Notes: generated by a model from the letters alone, not told the origin. Positions 39,840-50,859 are shown, counted from the stretch's first letter. The stretch: 64,000 bases of DNA from Ilyonectria destructans (GCA_020740775.1 JAHEWK010000005.1:1364001-1428000), one strand, 5' to 3'. A program made the numbers and translations.

Positions 39840-40749
39840 TTATGGTAAAGTATATCCGCCATCAATGACCAAATTTGCGCCTAAGATTGCAGGTTAGCAT
39901 TGTCTCTTTGGATGGGGCTTCGTTTCTTTACCAGTCATGTAGCTACTAGCATCACTCGCCAAATAGACGTAGGATCCCTTCAACTCTGCCGGCTCACACA
40001 ACCTTGCTCCTGGAATCATAGTGAACCACCTATCTCTCCATTCCTTTGGGTGAACTTCCAGCATGTCTGTCGCGATAAAACCCTGCCGGTCGTTAGAAAA
40101 TCATTCACAGCAGCTGAACAGGCCTACTCACGGGAGAAACACAATTAACCCTTGCAAATGAAGTCCACTCGACTGCCAAACTCTTTGCTAGATGCACCAC
40201 GGCTGCTTTGCTGGCGTTGTACGCGGCCTGAGTTTGAGGAACATTCACCAAGATGGCGCTCACACTGGCTGTGAATATGATACTGCCCCGGGTCTTGTTG
40301 CCCTTCATAACGTTCGCAGCAGCTTGTGCTGTCCAGAAGGCACCATTGAAGTTGACGTCGAGGATGTTGCGGAACTTGTCTTCCGGGTAATCCTCAGCTG
40401 GGATGTGATCTGCAATCCCTGCATTCGCAACCACAATGTCCAAGCCACCGAGCTCCTTTGCGGCAGCCTCAATGACTGCAATCACGGTCGCTCGGTCAGT
40501 CACATTGCACTTGTAAGCCTTGACAACGCGACCGGGATTTGCAGAGGAGAGAGAGGCAACAAGAGAAGAGATCTCATCGAGAGAAGTAGATGAATAGGTG
40601 ATTGCAACTGAAGCACCGGCCTCAAGGAGACCAGTTGCAACCTGCAGCCCAATGCCGCGGGAGGCACCGGTAACGAGTGCGGTCTTGCCTTCAAGCGAGA
40701 AATGCGAGAGCACAGGAGCCGCGGGATTGGGATGCGAAGCAAGAACCAT
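39840..40749 (-). CDS. Short-chain dehydrogenase/reductase, sorbose/mannitol-reductase-like
   Basis: A 269-residue NADP(H)-type SDR, encoded by exons 40132-40749, 39932-40082 and 39840-39880. TGASRGIG (residues 27-34) is the nucleotide-binding motif, ANAG at 108-111 stabilises the fold, and Ser164, Tyr177 and Lys181 (YNASK) form the catalytic set. SVEW-type AVEW and SPGFIATDM follow, and it ends DGGYTLP. This C-terminal pattern is that of fungal sorbose reductases (Sou1/Sou2) and NADP-mannitol dehydrogenases, which interconvert ketoses and polyols in the cytosol. The start was chosen at MVLASHP because the fold begins about 18 residues later; an upstream in-frame stretch is open but not conserved-looking. 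It lies next to the polyol dehydrogenase on the same strand. The exact substrate is unknown. Confidence 0.88.
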
Positions 40750-41455
40750 TTTGCCGCAATGACGAAATGTGTCAGTGTTAGTGTTATTGTAGAGTTGACA
40801 CCAGTCGAAATGGTTGAAGCTGTGACGATTTAAAGCAGATAGCGATCTCAGTATCAGTATTATCTCTACCCTGAAGAGTCTAGTTGTGGAACATACCCTC
40901 ATTCCCCCTCCCCGGCCGACCCGCTCCGCTGACCGGTATGACCATGACGAACCGTTGGAGGGGATTTTGGTGGCACTGCGGGGTTGGGGTGACTGTCGAC
41001 CTCCGCTCGCTGAGGACCGGCTTACACTTATATTATGCGAGTTGACTGTGTCCGCCGTGTGTCCCATTCGATACAGTATTCTACATTTTAGCTATCGTCA
41101 ACACTAAATTGGGAATAGTGATGAAACATGCTTTTTCCCTTGCTCAGACCCAGAAAAGGGCTCCGCGGGATTGATACTCCGAGTCCAATTATTAGACGAC
41201 AAGCAAACCAGTGTAGTCACCACTACTCTAGCCCAGACAACGAATAATATTTACAAAGTAATCAGTTTTCAGTTTATTTTGCGGCGAGAATATGCAAATT
41301 TTCTTATGGATGACAGAGTTGGCTGAAGTCAAGAAGCCGTAGCGTCATGCATCGCAACCCTACGCTTCCTTAAACGGGCTGTGCGGTTTGGAACGTAAAA
41401 ATGATTGATACTGTGAACGATTTAGTATGAACTTGGATTTTTTCTTATTCTTGCT
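40750..41455. other. Intergenic between SDR and polyol dehydrogenase
   Basis: About 700 bp hold the promoter of the SDR (reading left) and the 3' flank of the polyol dehydrogenase. A GGAATACTGTATCGAATGG-like A/T-rich block lies near 41065-41090 on the minus strand. No gene is seen. Confidence 0.4.
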
Positions 41456-42599
41456 CTACTTTTGGACACCCTCAATTATAACCTTGAGAGTGTTTTCCTG
41501 ACCCTGTCGAACCAATTCAAAGGCCTCCTCAGCCTGCTCAAATTTGAATCGATGCGTAATGAGCTTACTGGGCTGAATCTTGCCACTCGCAATGAACCGG
41601 ATAGCTTGAGGATAACAACCGGTCGAGTAACGAATGGAACCCTTGACGGTCAATGCACGGATGCATGCCGTGGTAATGGGAAAGACAACGTTCTCCTTCC
41701 CCATTCCAGCTTGCACATAAGTGCCACCCTTCTTTGCTGCGAAGATACCGGCTTGGATACACTGTTCAGCACCAGTGCACTCCAAAACCACGTCCGCACC
41801 CTCGCCGAGACCAAATTCGGCCACAATCCTCTCACCCAATGCCCGGGCGGCATCCACGGGATCGACGCCCTCCTGGGACTCGGTCTTCGATACGTAGACG
41901 CCGTCGGCACCGAATCCTCGCGCGAACTGGGCGCGGGACTCGGAGATGTCGACACCAATGACCGTGCTGGCGCCAGACGCTTTGGCAACGGCCTGGCAGA
42001 GCACACCGATAGGGCCGCAGCCAAAGACGAGGACAGACTGGCCGGCTCTCAGGTCCCCCACTCTGACGATCTGAACGGCGACGGCGACGGGTTCGACCAG
42101 CGCGCCATCCTCGGCAGTCATCTCGTCGGAAATCGGATAGACATAGTCAGAAGCAACAGTATAGTACTTCTGAAGAGTGCCATCGTGAGGGGGCGTCGCG
42201 GCGAAGACAGTATCTGCGCAGAGGTTGTACGAGCCAACCCGACAGAAGTCGCATCGCCTGCAGGGTACACCTGGCTCGATGGCAACACGGTCGCCAACCT
42301 TGACATTCTTCACCTTGCTGCCAACCTCAACGATGACACCTGCACTCTCGTGTCCGAGAATAATGGGGCTCTCGAGGATGAAATCTCCGATGTGACCGCG
42401 CTGCCAGTAGTGCACGTCACTACCGCATATACCCGTTTGCTGGACATGGACACGAACGTCGTGCTCATCCTTGAGGGGTGACACCTCGCGGTTCTCGAAA
42501 GAGACCTTCTTGATGGATTGGAGAACGAAGGCGGGATTCTTGGCAATGTTAGAAGAGAGGAAGAGATAGAACGCAAGGGCTACTTACTACTTCCGTCAT
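41456..42599 (-). CDS. Zinc-dependent polyol dehydrogenase (sorbitol/xylitol dehydrogenase type)
   Basis: A 364-residue medium-chain dehydrogenase that oxidises a polyol to a ketose with NAD+. The start is ATG at 42599: a 12-base first exon (MTEV), a 49-bp intron (42539-42587), then exon 41456-42538 beginning NPAFVLQSIKK. Catalytic zinc ligands lie in GICGSDVHYW and GHESAG. The structural-zinc lobe CRRCDFCRVGSYNLC keeps all four cysteines, and FAATPPHDGTL is typical of xylitol/sorbitol dehydrogenases. The Rossmann motif GCGPIG is followed by IGVDIS, whose aspartate favours NAD over NADP. The C-terminus KLITHRFKFEQAEEAFE matches the family. It is divergent from the kinase at 42905 across 305 bp. 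Sorbitol, xylitol, arabinitol or galactitol are all possible substrates. Confidence 0.93.
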
Positions 42600-42904
42600 G
42601 GTGTTTAGTTTGTTGTTGGATACCTTGATGGATGCAGATAGGAAGCTGGGTAATATGATATTGTTCAAGATCTTAATAATGCAGATCGGGGCGATTGGGT
42701 TCTCAAAGCGTCTCTGTTGCATACAGTCCTCGTCGGACAAGCCTGCTGCGGGGAATCTTCGTCCAGGGTGACAGAGCTCCGCAAGCCTCTAAAATGGTCA
42801 CCCTCGACCCCAAAAGATACAACCCCGATGGGAATATATGCAAGCAAAGGATCTGGCTGGGACGGCAATTGCCTTGGCTGAAAGATCAGAAAACTAGAAT
42901 CGCA
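42600..42904. promoter_or_regulatory. Shared divergent promoter, polyol dehydrogenase / kinase
   Basis: Only 305 bp separate the two ATGs, so both promoters must lie here or overlap. One CreA-type motif (GCGGGG, about 42749-42754) is present. The frame of the kinase stays open to the left of its chosen start, including an ATG at 42794. That ATG would give a longer protein, whose extra residues do not look like part of the kinase fold. Confidence 0.6.
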
Positions 42905-43603
42905 ATGGACGCCACATACCATTCACTTTCCCAGCGAATCATACGCCAATTCGCCCTCAAGGAGTCAGAGGGCCAAAACCGGCTTCTCGTCGCCCTGGCC
43001 GGCCCACCGGGGTCCGGAAAATCGACAATCGCTGCGCAAGTGGTTCAGCAAGTGGCATCCATGCCCTCTGGCCCCTCCATTGTGGCCGTTTCGGTAGATG
43101 GTTTCCACCTCTCCCGAGCCACACTCCGATCGCTTCCCAATGCAACGGAAGCACTCGCCCGCAGGGGCGCACCCTGGACTTTCGACAGCGCGGCTGCGGC
43201 AAAACTAGTCCAACGGCTCCGCGATGGGGCCGGGAAGTACTCGGTTACTGCGCCAACTTTTGACCACGCAGTCAAGGACCCAGTACCTGATGATCTGATG
43301 GTAGGGCCACATGTGCAAGTCTGCATACTGGAGGGCAACTACCTCCTTTCGGATGAAGAACCGTGGGGTGGAATCGCTAGCATTGTGGATGAGTGCTGGC
43401 TGATCAAGGTTGATACATTGCTTGCGCGGTCCAGAGTTGCGGAACGACATCTCAAATCTGGGATTGAGGACACCATGGAGAAAGCCCTCAAGAGGGCTAA
43501 TGAGAACGATTTGGTCAATGGAGAATATGTTATCAAGCATAGCGAAGGACGGTACGATGTATTGATAGAGAGCGTTGAAGAGCGAAACCTCAGTCTTGAT
43601 TAA
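42905..43603 (+). CDS. P-loop kinase of the uridine kinase/phosphoribulokinase-like (FrcK/Yfh7-type) family
   Basis: A single-exon protein of 232 residues with a Walker A motif GPPGSGKST at about residues 33-41, an acidic strand end VAVSVDGFHLSR (Walker B-like aspartate and substrate-binding histidine), APWTFD, a FDHAVKDPV segment and ILEGNYLL near the middle. The order matches uridine kinase/pantothenate kinase-like proteins, which in fungi and in bacterial sugar operons (FrcK) are often annotated only as putative kinases. The ATG at 42905 puts the P-loop at the usual distance from the N-terminus. Being divergent from a polyol dehydrogenase, it may phosphorylate a ketose made by the cluster. 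That role is inference; the fold assignment is firm. Confidence 0.85.
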   Translation: MDATYHSLSQRIIRQFALKESEGQNRLLVALAGPPGSGKSTIAAQVVQQVASMPSGPSIVAVSVDGFHLSRATLRSLPNATEALARRGAPWTFDSAAAAKLVQRLRDGAGKYSVTAPTFDHAVKDPVPDDLMVGPHVQVCILEGNYLLSDEEPWGGIASIVDECWLIKVDTLLARSRVAERHLKSGIEDTMEKALKRANENDLVNGEYVIKHSEGRYDVLIESVEERNLSLD

Positions 43604-44220
43604 GGCCAGTCATGCCATCAGACTCAACCTGATGTCTGATGAACAATCCAGCCCAACTTACACCCAAGGTCGCAACTGAATGACGGCACTGAGCTATCGC
43701 ACTAAATCTGTAAATTTTGTTCACTTGCCACCACAACTTAGTTGCTTTCTCAACAAGATCAACCATCACCATATTGTTATGCATGTGGTTCATCCACCTT
43801 TTCCGATGACGTGTACTTGTTCACTAGGTTAAGGTACAAGATGAAAGTCTAAAACCGTATAGTCGGGCATGCGGTCCTCCCTCTCCAGCCCCTACGGAAA
43901 GTCTACGAAGGGAGGGCGACAATCACCCTAACGTGGAGCACCGGAAAGACACACCCCCCGTAGAGCTGTCACGCCACACGGCCACTCTGAACCAACTATC
44001 CCTGTAATTAAGTTCACCCTGGCTCTGACGGAGCATGGTCCCCGTCTTTTGTTAGCTGGGCCATGAATTAATTCGGCATTATTTGAAGCCTGCTGGACAC
44101 TCTCCGAGGTTCAAGGCACCGGTAGCTCATTCACTATTTATTTCACAGTTTTGATAATTTGTTGCTTTGGAGTAATCTAACAAGGCTCTAATTATCTCCT
44201 ATCTCTCATTCCCAGTCACC
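43604..44220. promoter_or_regulatory. Intergenic, upstream region of the second SDR
   Basis: About 620 bp without a gene. The region just before 44221 is pyrimidine-rich (CTCCTATCTCTCATTCCC) and ends GTCACC before the ATG, typical of a fungal core promoter and start context. No regulator site can be assigned with confidence. Confidence 0.5.
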
Positions 44221-45110
44221 ATGTCAGCCATAAACGGAGCCAACGGACGGGAGTCCATTCGCAAACCTAACCCCCCTGTCGAAGACAGCCTGTTCAAATC
44301 ATTCAGATTGGACGGCCGTACTGTGATTATTACCGGAGGATGTGGAGGCATTGGCTATGAGATTGCGCGTGGTTTGGCTGAGGCTGGCGCGAACGTAGGC
44401 AGCCCTTTTGTCCTGCTCCTTCTGATGTCTGTACTGACCCATTCTGATAGCTTGCGCTGTGGTATCACAGCTCTACAACCCATCAGAAGATCCAAAACAA
44501 AATCTCTCAAAACTTTGGCGTCAAGGTTGAAACCTACCAGGTGGACGTTCGAAAATATGCAGAGGTCGAGGCGACTGTTGCTCAGGTCGTCAAAGATTTT
44601 GGCCAGCTAGACGTAATGATTGCCAACGCTGGCATCCCCACCAAGGCTGGAGGTCTTGATGACAAGGTGGAGGACTGGGATAATGTCCGGGCTACTGACT
44701 TTGATGGTGCTTACTATTGCATGCGCGCCGCCGGTCTTGTTTTCCGAGAGCAGAAGCGCGGCGTTGGCATCATCACGGCAAGCATGAGCGGCCATGCCGC
44801 CAACGTGCCTCAGGAGCAGAGCTGCTATAATGCCTGCAAGGCTGGTTGCATTCATCTGGCCAAGAGTCTGTCAGTTGAGTGGGCCAAATGGGGTGGACGC
44901 ATCAACTCAGTTAGCCCTGGGTACATTGACACGGCCATTTCGGGAGATTGTCCATTTGAGATGAAGGAGGAGTGGTTCAGCTTGACGCCTATGATGAGAG
45001 ACGCTGACCCGAGAGAGTTGAGGGGAGTTTACCTGTACCTTGCTAGCGATGCGAGCTCATACACGACCGGAGCAGACTTTATCGTCGATGGAGGCTACAC
45101 TGCCCGGTAG
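44221..45110 (+). CDS. Short-chain dehydrogenase/reductase, sorbose reductase/mannitol dehydrogenase type
   Basis: A 277-residue SDR from exons 44221-44394 and 44451-45110 (56-bp intron). ITGGCGGIG is the cofactor-binding glycine motif, IANAG the fold motif, and the active site reads YNACK after a serine in TASMSG. LALWYHSS after strand 2 lacks the acidic residue of NAD enzymes, which suggests NADP. VNSVSPGYIDT-like INSVSPGYIDTAI and the end VDGGYTAR complete the family pattern. It resembles the SDR at 39840 in length and motifs, but the two differ in intron positions and many residues, so they are not recent duplicates. It reads in the same direction as the kinase and the sugar porter, between them. 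The expected reaction is ketose reduction or polyol oxidation; the substrate is unknown. Confidence 0.9.
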
Positions 45111-45974
45111 ATGTTTGCTAAGATTTCGCAATAGATAATCAGGTTCTCATAATTTCTGTAGTTTGTAACCCAAGTCTCCCTGATCGTGGTGTGGTGTGGT
45201 TGCACGCTCGTGTCCGGTCCAGTTGCTGGGTGGTCGAACTCCCCTGGGAGCCAGCTCTCTGTTGGGGCATGTCACCACAAGCACAACAGTACTAGACACC
45301 ACATCTCGGGCAGGGACATGGATGATTAGTTACTGCAAGGTTTACTGTTGCCCAAGGTCGCGAGACAGAGCCTGGCGGTGACGGAGCGCAAGACTTGAGG
45401 TCCGGGGTCGGAGGAGAGAAGAGAAACAGGGATGTTCATTCTCAGCGTGCTCGTTTGGAGCTGACCATTGACACATTGCGTGGGTCCGAATGACGATAAA
45501 ACGGGGTTGCGCTTCAATTCAGCCGGTACCCTGAAAACCATCTCCAGCCTGCTAGAGCTGCCCGTTCCATGCCATTCCGAGTCATGAGCTGTTGCTCGGC
45601 CAGTCAGCTGGCGGGTTGACTGTCGCCCTCACCCCGGACGCCCCACTCCGCCTGGCGGGGAGACGTCTCAATGCCTCTCCATGGTCCCGACTTCCCCGCG
45701 AAATCCCCACAGCTAGTGGCGTCGTTCTCCAGGTTCCAGCATGCAGGCGATCCGGGGGTCAAGTTCATGTCGGAAGTTCTGACTGGAACCTATGAATATG
45801 GGCTGACGCGTTGATATATCTGCATGTATATCCATCTGTATATACGCATCACTCGTTCCAGCTTCACGCAGCTTTCAACTCCACCTCTTCAGGCATCCAC
45901 CTTTATTATCTTGAGACCACCGCTTGGCTCTACGCCTTAAATTGTGTAACTGATATTCGTCGCGTCGCCCTACC
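45111..45974. promoter_or_regulatory. Intergenic, promoter region of the sugar porter
   Basis: About 860 bp without a recognised gene. It contains the CreA-type motif cluster at 45632-45660 (listed separately) and an AT-rich ATGTATATCCATCTGTATATAC stretch at about 45821-45845, about 130-150 bp before the ATG, which may include the TATA element. The start context is CCTACCATGG. Confidence 0.55.
45632..45660. promoter_or_regulatory. Cluster of four CreA-type (SYGGRG) sites
   Basis: Four motifs compatible with the CreA/Mig1 consensus SYGGRG occur in 29 bp: CCGGGG (reverse, 45632-45637), GTGGGG (reverse, 45641-45646), GCGGAG (reverse, 45646-45651) and GCGGGG (forward, 45655-45660). Closely spaced pairs are the functional arrangement known for this repressor. 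They lie about 315-345 bp upstream of the sugar porter ATG, so glucose repression of that gene is a reasonable inference. Confidence 0.45.
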
Positions 45975-47593
45975 ATGGCATCTCAGGTAGAACGAGACGC
46001 AAAGATTGTCGGCACCGCCTTGGCGGGGGTTTTGCCACACACCAACAAGTATTGGTTCCAGAAACCTCACTTGGTTCGCTTGAATCTGCTGCTTCTCATT
46101 CCCTTATTGTCAAGCTCCGTCTCTGGCTATGATGGTAGGCCGTCAAATTGTTTAAAAACGTATGTAAAGCTATCGACTCACCACTCTCTATAGGCTCCTT
46201 GATGAACGGCCTGCAGTCTCTTCATCAATGGCGAGAATACTTTGGCAACCCTGCAGGCGAGATGCTTGGACTCGTCAACGCCGCCCAGTCCATTGGATCC
46301 GTCCTCGCCCTCCCGTTCGTCGGTACCCTCTCCGATAAGTTCGGCCGAAAGCCAGTCCTCCTGGGCGGAATTATCCTCATCACCATTGCCTCCATCATCC
46401 AAGCCGCCTCAGTCAACTACGCCATGTTTGTCGTATCTCGAATCATTGTCGGCTTCGGCGGCATGTTTGTTGTACAACCAAGCCCGATGCTGATCGCAGA
46501 GCTTGCATATCCGACCCACCGAGGCAAATACACGTCTGCGTTTTGGACCTTCTACTACTTGGGAGCAATTTTAGCTTCTTGGACGACGTTTGGAACCCAG
46601 AATCACCAGAGCGCAGTTTCGTGGAGAGTCCCCTCCGCTCTCCAGGCTCTCTTTCCTATCATTCAATTCATATTTTACTGGCAACTCCCCGAGTCTCCCC
46701 GGTGGCTGGTTGCCCAGGATCGCACCCAGGAGGCTGGTGCCATCCTCACCAAGTATCATGATCCAGAAACAGAGAACAGCCCCCTTGTGCGCTACGAGCT
46801 ATCCGAAATCGTCGAAACGATTCAACATGAGAAGGCGGCCAAGAGCACGGGCTGGTCAGCCCTTGTCAGCACCCCTGGGAACCGGAAGCGTACTCTCATC
46901 GCCGTTTGCACTGGTGCGATGGCTCAATGGAATGGAATAGGCGTCGTTTCGTACTACCTGACACTCGTCCTCGACACTGTTGGAATCAAGGATACGTTCG
47001 ACCAGACGCTCATCAACGGACTACTCCAAATCTTCAACTTTGGTGCTGCGCTCAGCGCCGCGTTCCTGGTGGACCGACTAGGTCGCCGAACTCTATTCTT
47101 GTGGTCCGGTGTTGGTATGCTCGTTTCCTACGTGGTATGGACAGCTTGCTCGGCGATCAACTCGGATACTGGGAATAAGTCTGCAGGAATTGTCGTTGTC
47201 GTGTGCCTCTTCGTCTTCTTCTTCCATTACGATATCGCCTGGACGCCGCTACTATTTGGCTATCCCACAGAGATCTTCCCATACTACCTTCGATCAAAGG
47301 GCATCGCTCTCGAGTTGTTTGCCATCTATGGATCGCTGATTATTGCGGCATTTGCCAATCCTATTGGCCTTGAAAACATTGGATGGAAATACTACATTGT
47401 GTTCTGCGTCTTGCTCGTTGTCTTCCTTGCGATCACCTATTTCCTCTTCCCGGAGACCAAGGGTTACAGCCTAGAGGAGATTTCCAGGATTTTCGATGGG
47501 GATGAAGCTCTTCATCAGACCAAGGTTGGAGGTACAAATGGAAAAAGCCCCAAGGAGGTGACTGATTCTGCGAGCCATTTGGAGACAGTCTGA
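45975..47593 (+). CDS. MFS sugar porter (hexose/disaccharide/polyol transporter family)
   Basis: A 519-residue plasma-membrane proton symporter-type protein, exons 45975-46134 and 46194-47593. The intron splits the helix-1 codon in SGYDG, a usual intron site in this family. Diagnostic motifs are DKFGRKPVLLGG after helix 2, RIIVGFG in helix 4, PESPRWLVAQ before the central loop, DRLGRRTLF after helix 8 and FPETKGYSLEEI at the end. About twelve hydrophobic helices and a short charged C-terminus fit the family length. It stands directly after the SDR and before the Gal4-type regulator, so it is the likely importer for the cluster substrate. The lactose permease/polyol branches of fungal sugar porters look closest, but substrate cannot be assigned. 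Confidence 0.93.
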
Positions 47594-48164
47594 GGGAGGG
47601 TGCGTGTGGGTTTGCGCATGGAAGCAGTTTTATTCTTACCCTTTTATTCTTATCAAATGATTTCGTATATTCCTTGATCGTTATGTTAAAGAAACTGTCT
47701 TGAAACATTCCTCGCTCTAGCCGTCTCAGCGATTGGCATCGCCCGATGCATTGTCATCACCATCAGTCAAGTAACGAGACCATCGGAGTGAAGGTTAGCC
47801 ATCTAACTGCAATATTTCAGTAAACAATGTCTAAACTACTTTCTTGTGTTTACTCAAATCGAAGGAACCGAGAAAAGGAGGTGAATGCTTGGCGGGTTCT
47901 CAATTGTGTCTCGTGCCATCAGCCTCCGATCCGCGGTCACACGCAGTATTTCTCCAGGTCTCACCGTGCTTGCTTTGTGGGGACCTCGTCGACGTACTAA
48001 ATTAGTCATGCAATTCTTCGTCGAGCTACCCCCCGGCCGGGGATTGCCAAGTCCCCACATCTTGCCGCACGACGGCCTCATGAAGAGACAACCCTAAATA
48101 TCTCTCCATCTCGTCGCTGAGTTGGCAACGTTCAAGCTCTCCGCCCAGATGAAAGTTGGTTGCC
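47594..48164. promoter_or_regulatory. Intergenic between sugar porter and regulator
   Basis: About 570 bp with the 3' flank of the transporter (A/T-rich, about 47630-47700) and the promoter of the regulator. No further gene is seen. Confidence 0.5.
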
Positions 48165-50653
48165 ATGGAATCACTTTCAGCAGATTTTATGGCCGGTGCT
48201 GATCCAGCCCGGCCCAACGCCTCCATTTCGACCGTATTTGGTGATGTTGAGCCCCCGCAGGATGCGACTTTCATCGGTTTATCGGACCAGGCTTGTAAAG
48301 AGTGCCGGAGGAGAAAGGCCCGTTGTAACCGATCTCTCCCAACATGTAACCTGTGCATCAGGTACCGGAGGCATTGTCTGTATGAAAAGCACGCACGAAC
48401 GCCATTGACGCGCAAGTATGTGGAATCTGTTCTTTCTCTCTGACTAGGGCTCAAACTGACGGGGTAAGACACTTGACGGAGGTAGAAACGCGTCTCGAGC
48501 GAGCAGAGGCCCTGGTTCAGCAGATGCGCACCCTGGTGCCATCTAATATGAGGACATGGGAGCGAGCGAATAACCCGGTTACGACTGCTACCACCCAACC
48601 CCAGCAACCACCGAATCAGCCATTCAACTTCTCAAGCACCCCCCAGGCGGCGGAACCACCAGGTGCTGACGATGTCGAACCTATCCCTTCCGCGTCTGAT
48701 ATGAGTGCATCAACTCAGTCTGGCTTGCATCTTTCTGGCTCAGCTGATAGTGTTCAAGACCCCAACCTATCAAACGTGGACCATCAGAGGATGTTGGAAG
48801 GCCCGCCCATTGATAACTTTGAGTGGTGTGAGAAGACGTCCGTCCAAGTTCACGGATTGTCCCCAGACGCTGTAGCGGAGCCTACAGAAGAGGACAGTCC
48901 GATTTCCGATGGAATGGCATCCTTAACCGTCAATGAGGGCGAGTCAGGTTATCTTGGAGTTGCTTCAGGTGCTGCACTATTGCGTCTTCTTGAGCCCAAG
49001 TCACGTCGTCGGTTGTCCAGAACACAGCAGACAGCCTCCTCGATTTACCCAATGATACCACAGCCTAACCCGAACCGCCATGTTTCTGAGTCCATGATTG
49101 ACGCATACTTTCGGCTGTATCATGTTAGTTACCCAATCATTCACGAGCCAACGTTCCGCGCCCAATATAGCGAGGTCATACCTCGACCCAACGGGGCGTG
49201 TTGGACCGTCCTGGCATATATCGTCGCCGCTATCGGCGTATGGGCCTCTTCAACTTCATCAGTTGAAACGCTGGATATGGCATTATTCAAACAGGCTAGC
49301 TCGATTCTTAGCTTTGACTTCCTCGAGGTCGGAAACTTGGCCTTGGTGCAGGCATTGACATTGGCGTCGAACTATCAACAAAAACGGGACAAACCAAACT
49401 CTGGGTACAACTATCTTGGACTAGCGGTCCGAATGGCGATGGGTCTCGGCCTTCACAAGGAGTTCCAGGGCTGGAACATCTCTCCGCTAAATATGGAGAT
49501 TCGGCGACGGGTATGGTGGTCCTTGTGTGTTTTTGATGTTGGTGCAACCATCACCTTCAGTCGCCCAGACGTATGGCCATATAAAGGAGTCGAAGTCTCA
49601 TTTCCACTCAATGTGAATGACAAGGTATGTAGTGAAGTAGGTCCCGAAATCCACATCTTTATGCTTATCAGCTGTTAGGACCTAACGGCTGCTTATACTT
49701 CTTACCCAGCGGAAAGCAACCAGATCACGCCATATACCGCTGTCGCCACACAAGCTCGTTTTCATATCACAACACGTGAATGCTACGAACGAATTATTTC
49801 AAAGCCATTTCCTTCTGCCGACGAGCTGCTCCGGATGGATTCTACGCTGATTGAAACTTGGCAAGCTGCAATCCCAGCATATTTCAAAGAACAGACCCTG
49901 GTTCCGCCTCGTTACGCTCTCTGTCAAGCTGTCATGTCTTGGAGGTTGCGTAACCTGCGGATTATTCTTTATCGCCCCTTTGTAATCCGAAGGGCTTTGA
50001 GGCGTCGGGCTGATCCTGACGAAGCGAACTCGAAAGCGTACGATCGATGTCTTGCCGACGCAAAATCATCGATCACAATGATTGCTGAGTATTGGGCACA
50101 CCACGAACACAATCGGCTTGCTGCATGGTATGGTTTGTAAGTATTTATCCTCTATGAGTGCGACGATACATACTCAAATATACCACGCAGATATTTCCTC
50201 TTCCAAGCGGCTCTTATACCTTGTATTTGTCTTCGTAATCAGCCCTCAGCTTCCGACGCATCAGATTGGCGGGCACAAATCACAACCACTCTGCACACCA
50301 TAACAGCACTTGCGCCTACCAACGCCAGCTCAGCACGATGTTATCAAATTATATCCGATTTGTCCGGGCGATTTCTTGATAATGACCAGGTCGAACAAGC
50401 TGTCCCTCTGGCTCCGACTGAACAAGATCCCACTGGAGGAAACGAGAACGCAGGGCAACAGGTAGGGCCGGAGCAATGGATATCAGAGCCAGTGGAGGAG
50501 AGTCCCCAGACGCAAATAAACAACGTCTTTAGTATGATGTGGCCAAATGCGCCGCCTATGGAAGTAGCAGATGTTGTCATGGGCGACGATGCTGGATGGA
50601 TGGACTTTTTACGGTTGGAAAGCAATGATGGTTGGGAGGAGCCAAATTCTTAA
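48165..50653 (+). CDS. Zn2Cys6 (Gal4-type) transcription factor, putative cluster regulator
   Basis: A 775-residue nuclear regulator from exons 48165-48415, 48469-49624, 49679-50136 and 50191-50653; all joins keep the frame. The binuclear zinc cluster ACKECRRRKARCNRSLPTC followed by NLCIRYRRHC (about residues 46-75) is complete, with the usual basic linker. A predicted coiled coil, LTEVETRLERAEALVQQM, follows and should mediate dimerisation, as in Gal4. The middle homology (fungal-specific) domain runs from about DAYFRLYHVSYPIIHEPTF to RRRVWWSLCVFDVG and the following acidic segment. The C-terminal end is acidic (DVVMGDDAGWMDFL), a possible activation domain. It adjoins the sugar porter, so it may control the polyol/ketose genes through paired CGG triplets. 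Converges on the phospholipase gene. Confidence 0.92.
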
Positions 50654-50859
50654 CACAGTACAGACTTCCAAACGCTGCCAAACTCGTCCTCAAATCAGTT
50701 TTCATAACTACAAATGACTAAACAAATGTACTAAAGCTTCATTTAATTTCATATCTCATTTGAGGCCCACCATCCCACGATAGTTAACCTCGTCACTTCA
50801 ACGCCATAACTTGAGGTCCATGCTGAGTATGTGTTGCATAGACAGTTTTTCAGTCTCAA

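Noticed and set aside
41462..42481. 339-codon plus-strand open frame opposite the polyol dehydrogenase
   Set aside because: It is an antisense shadow of a strongly conserved dehydrogenase; its sequence has no family motif.
42695..42904. Longer N-terminus for the kinase
   Set aside because: The frame is open upstream, but the P-loop sits at the usual distance from the ATG at 42905, and the extra part would occupy most of the divergent promoter.
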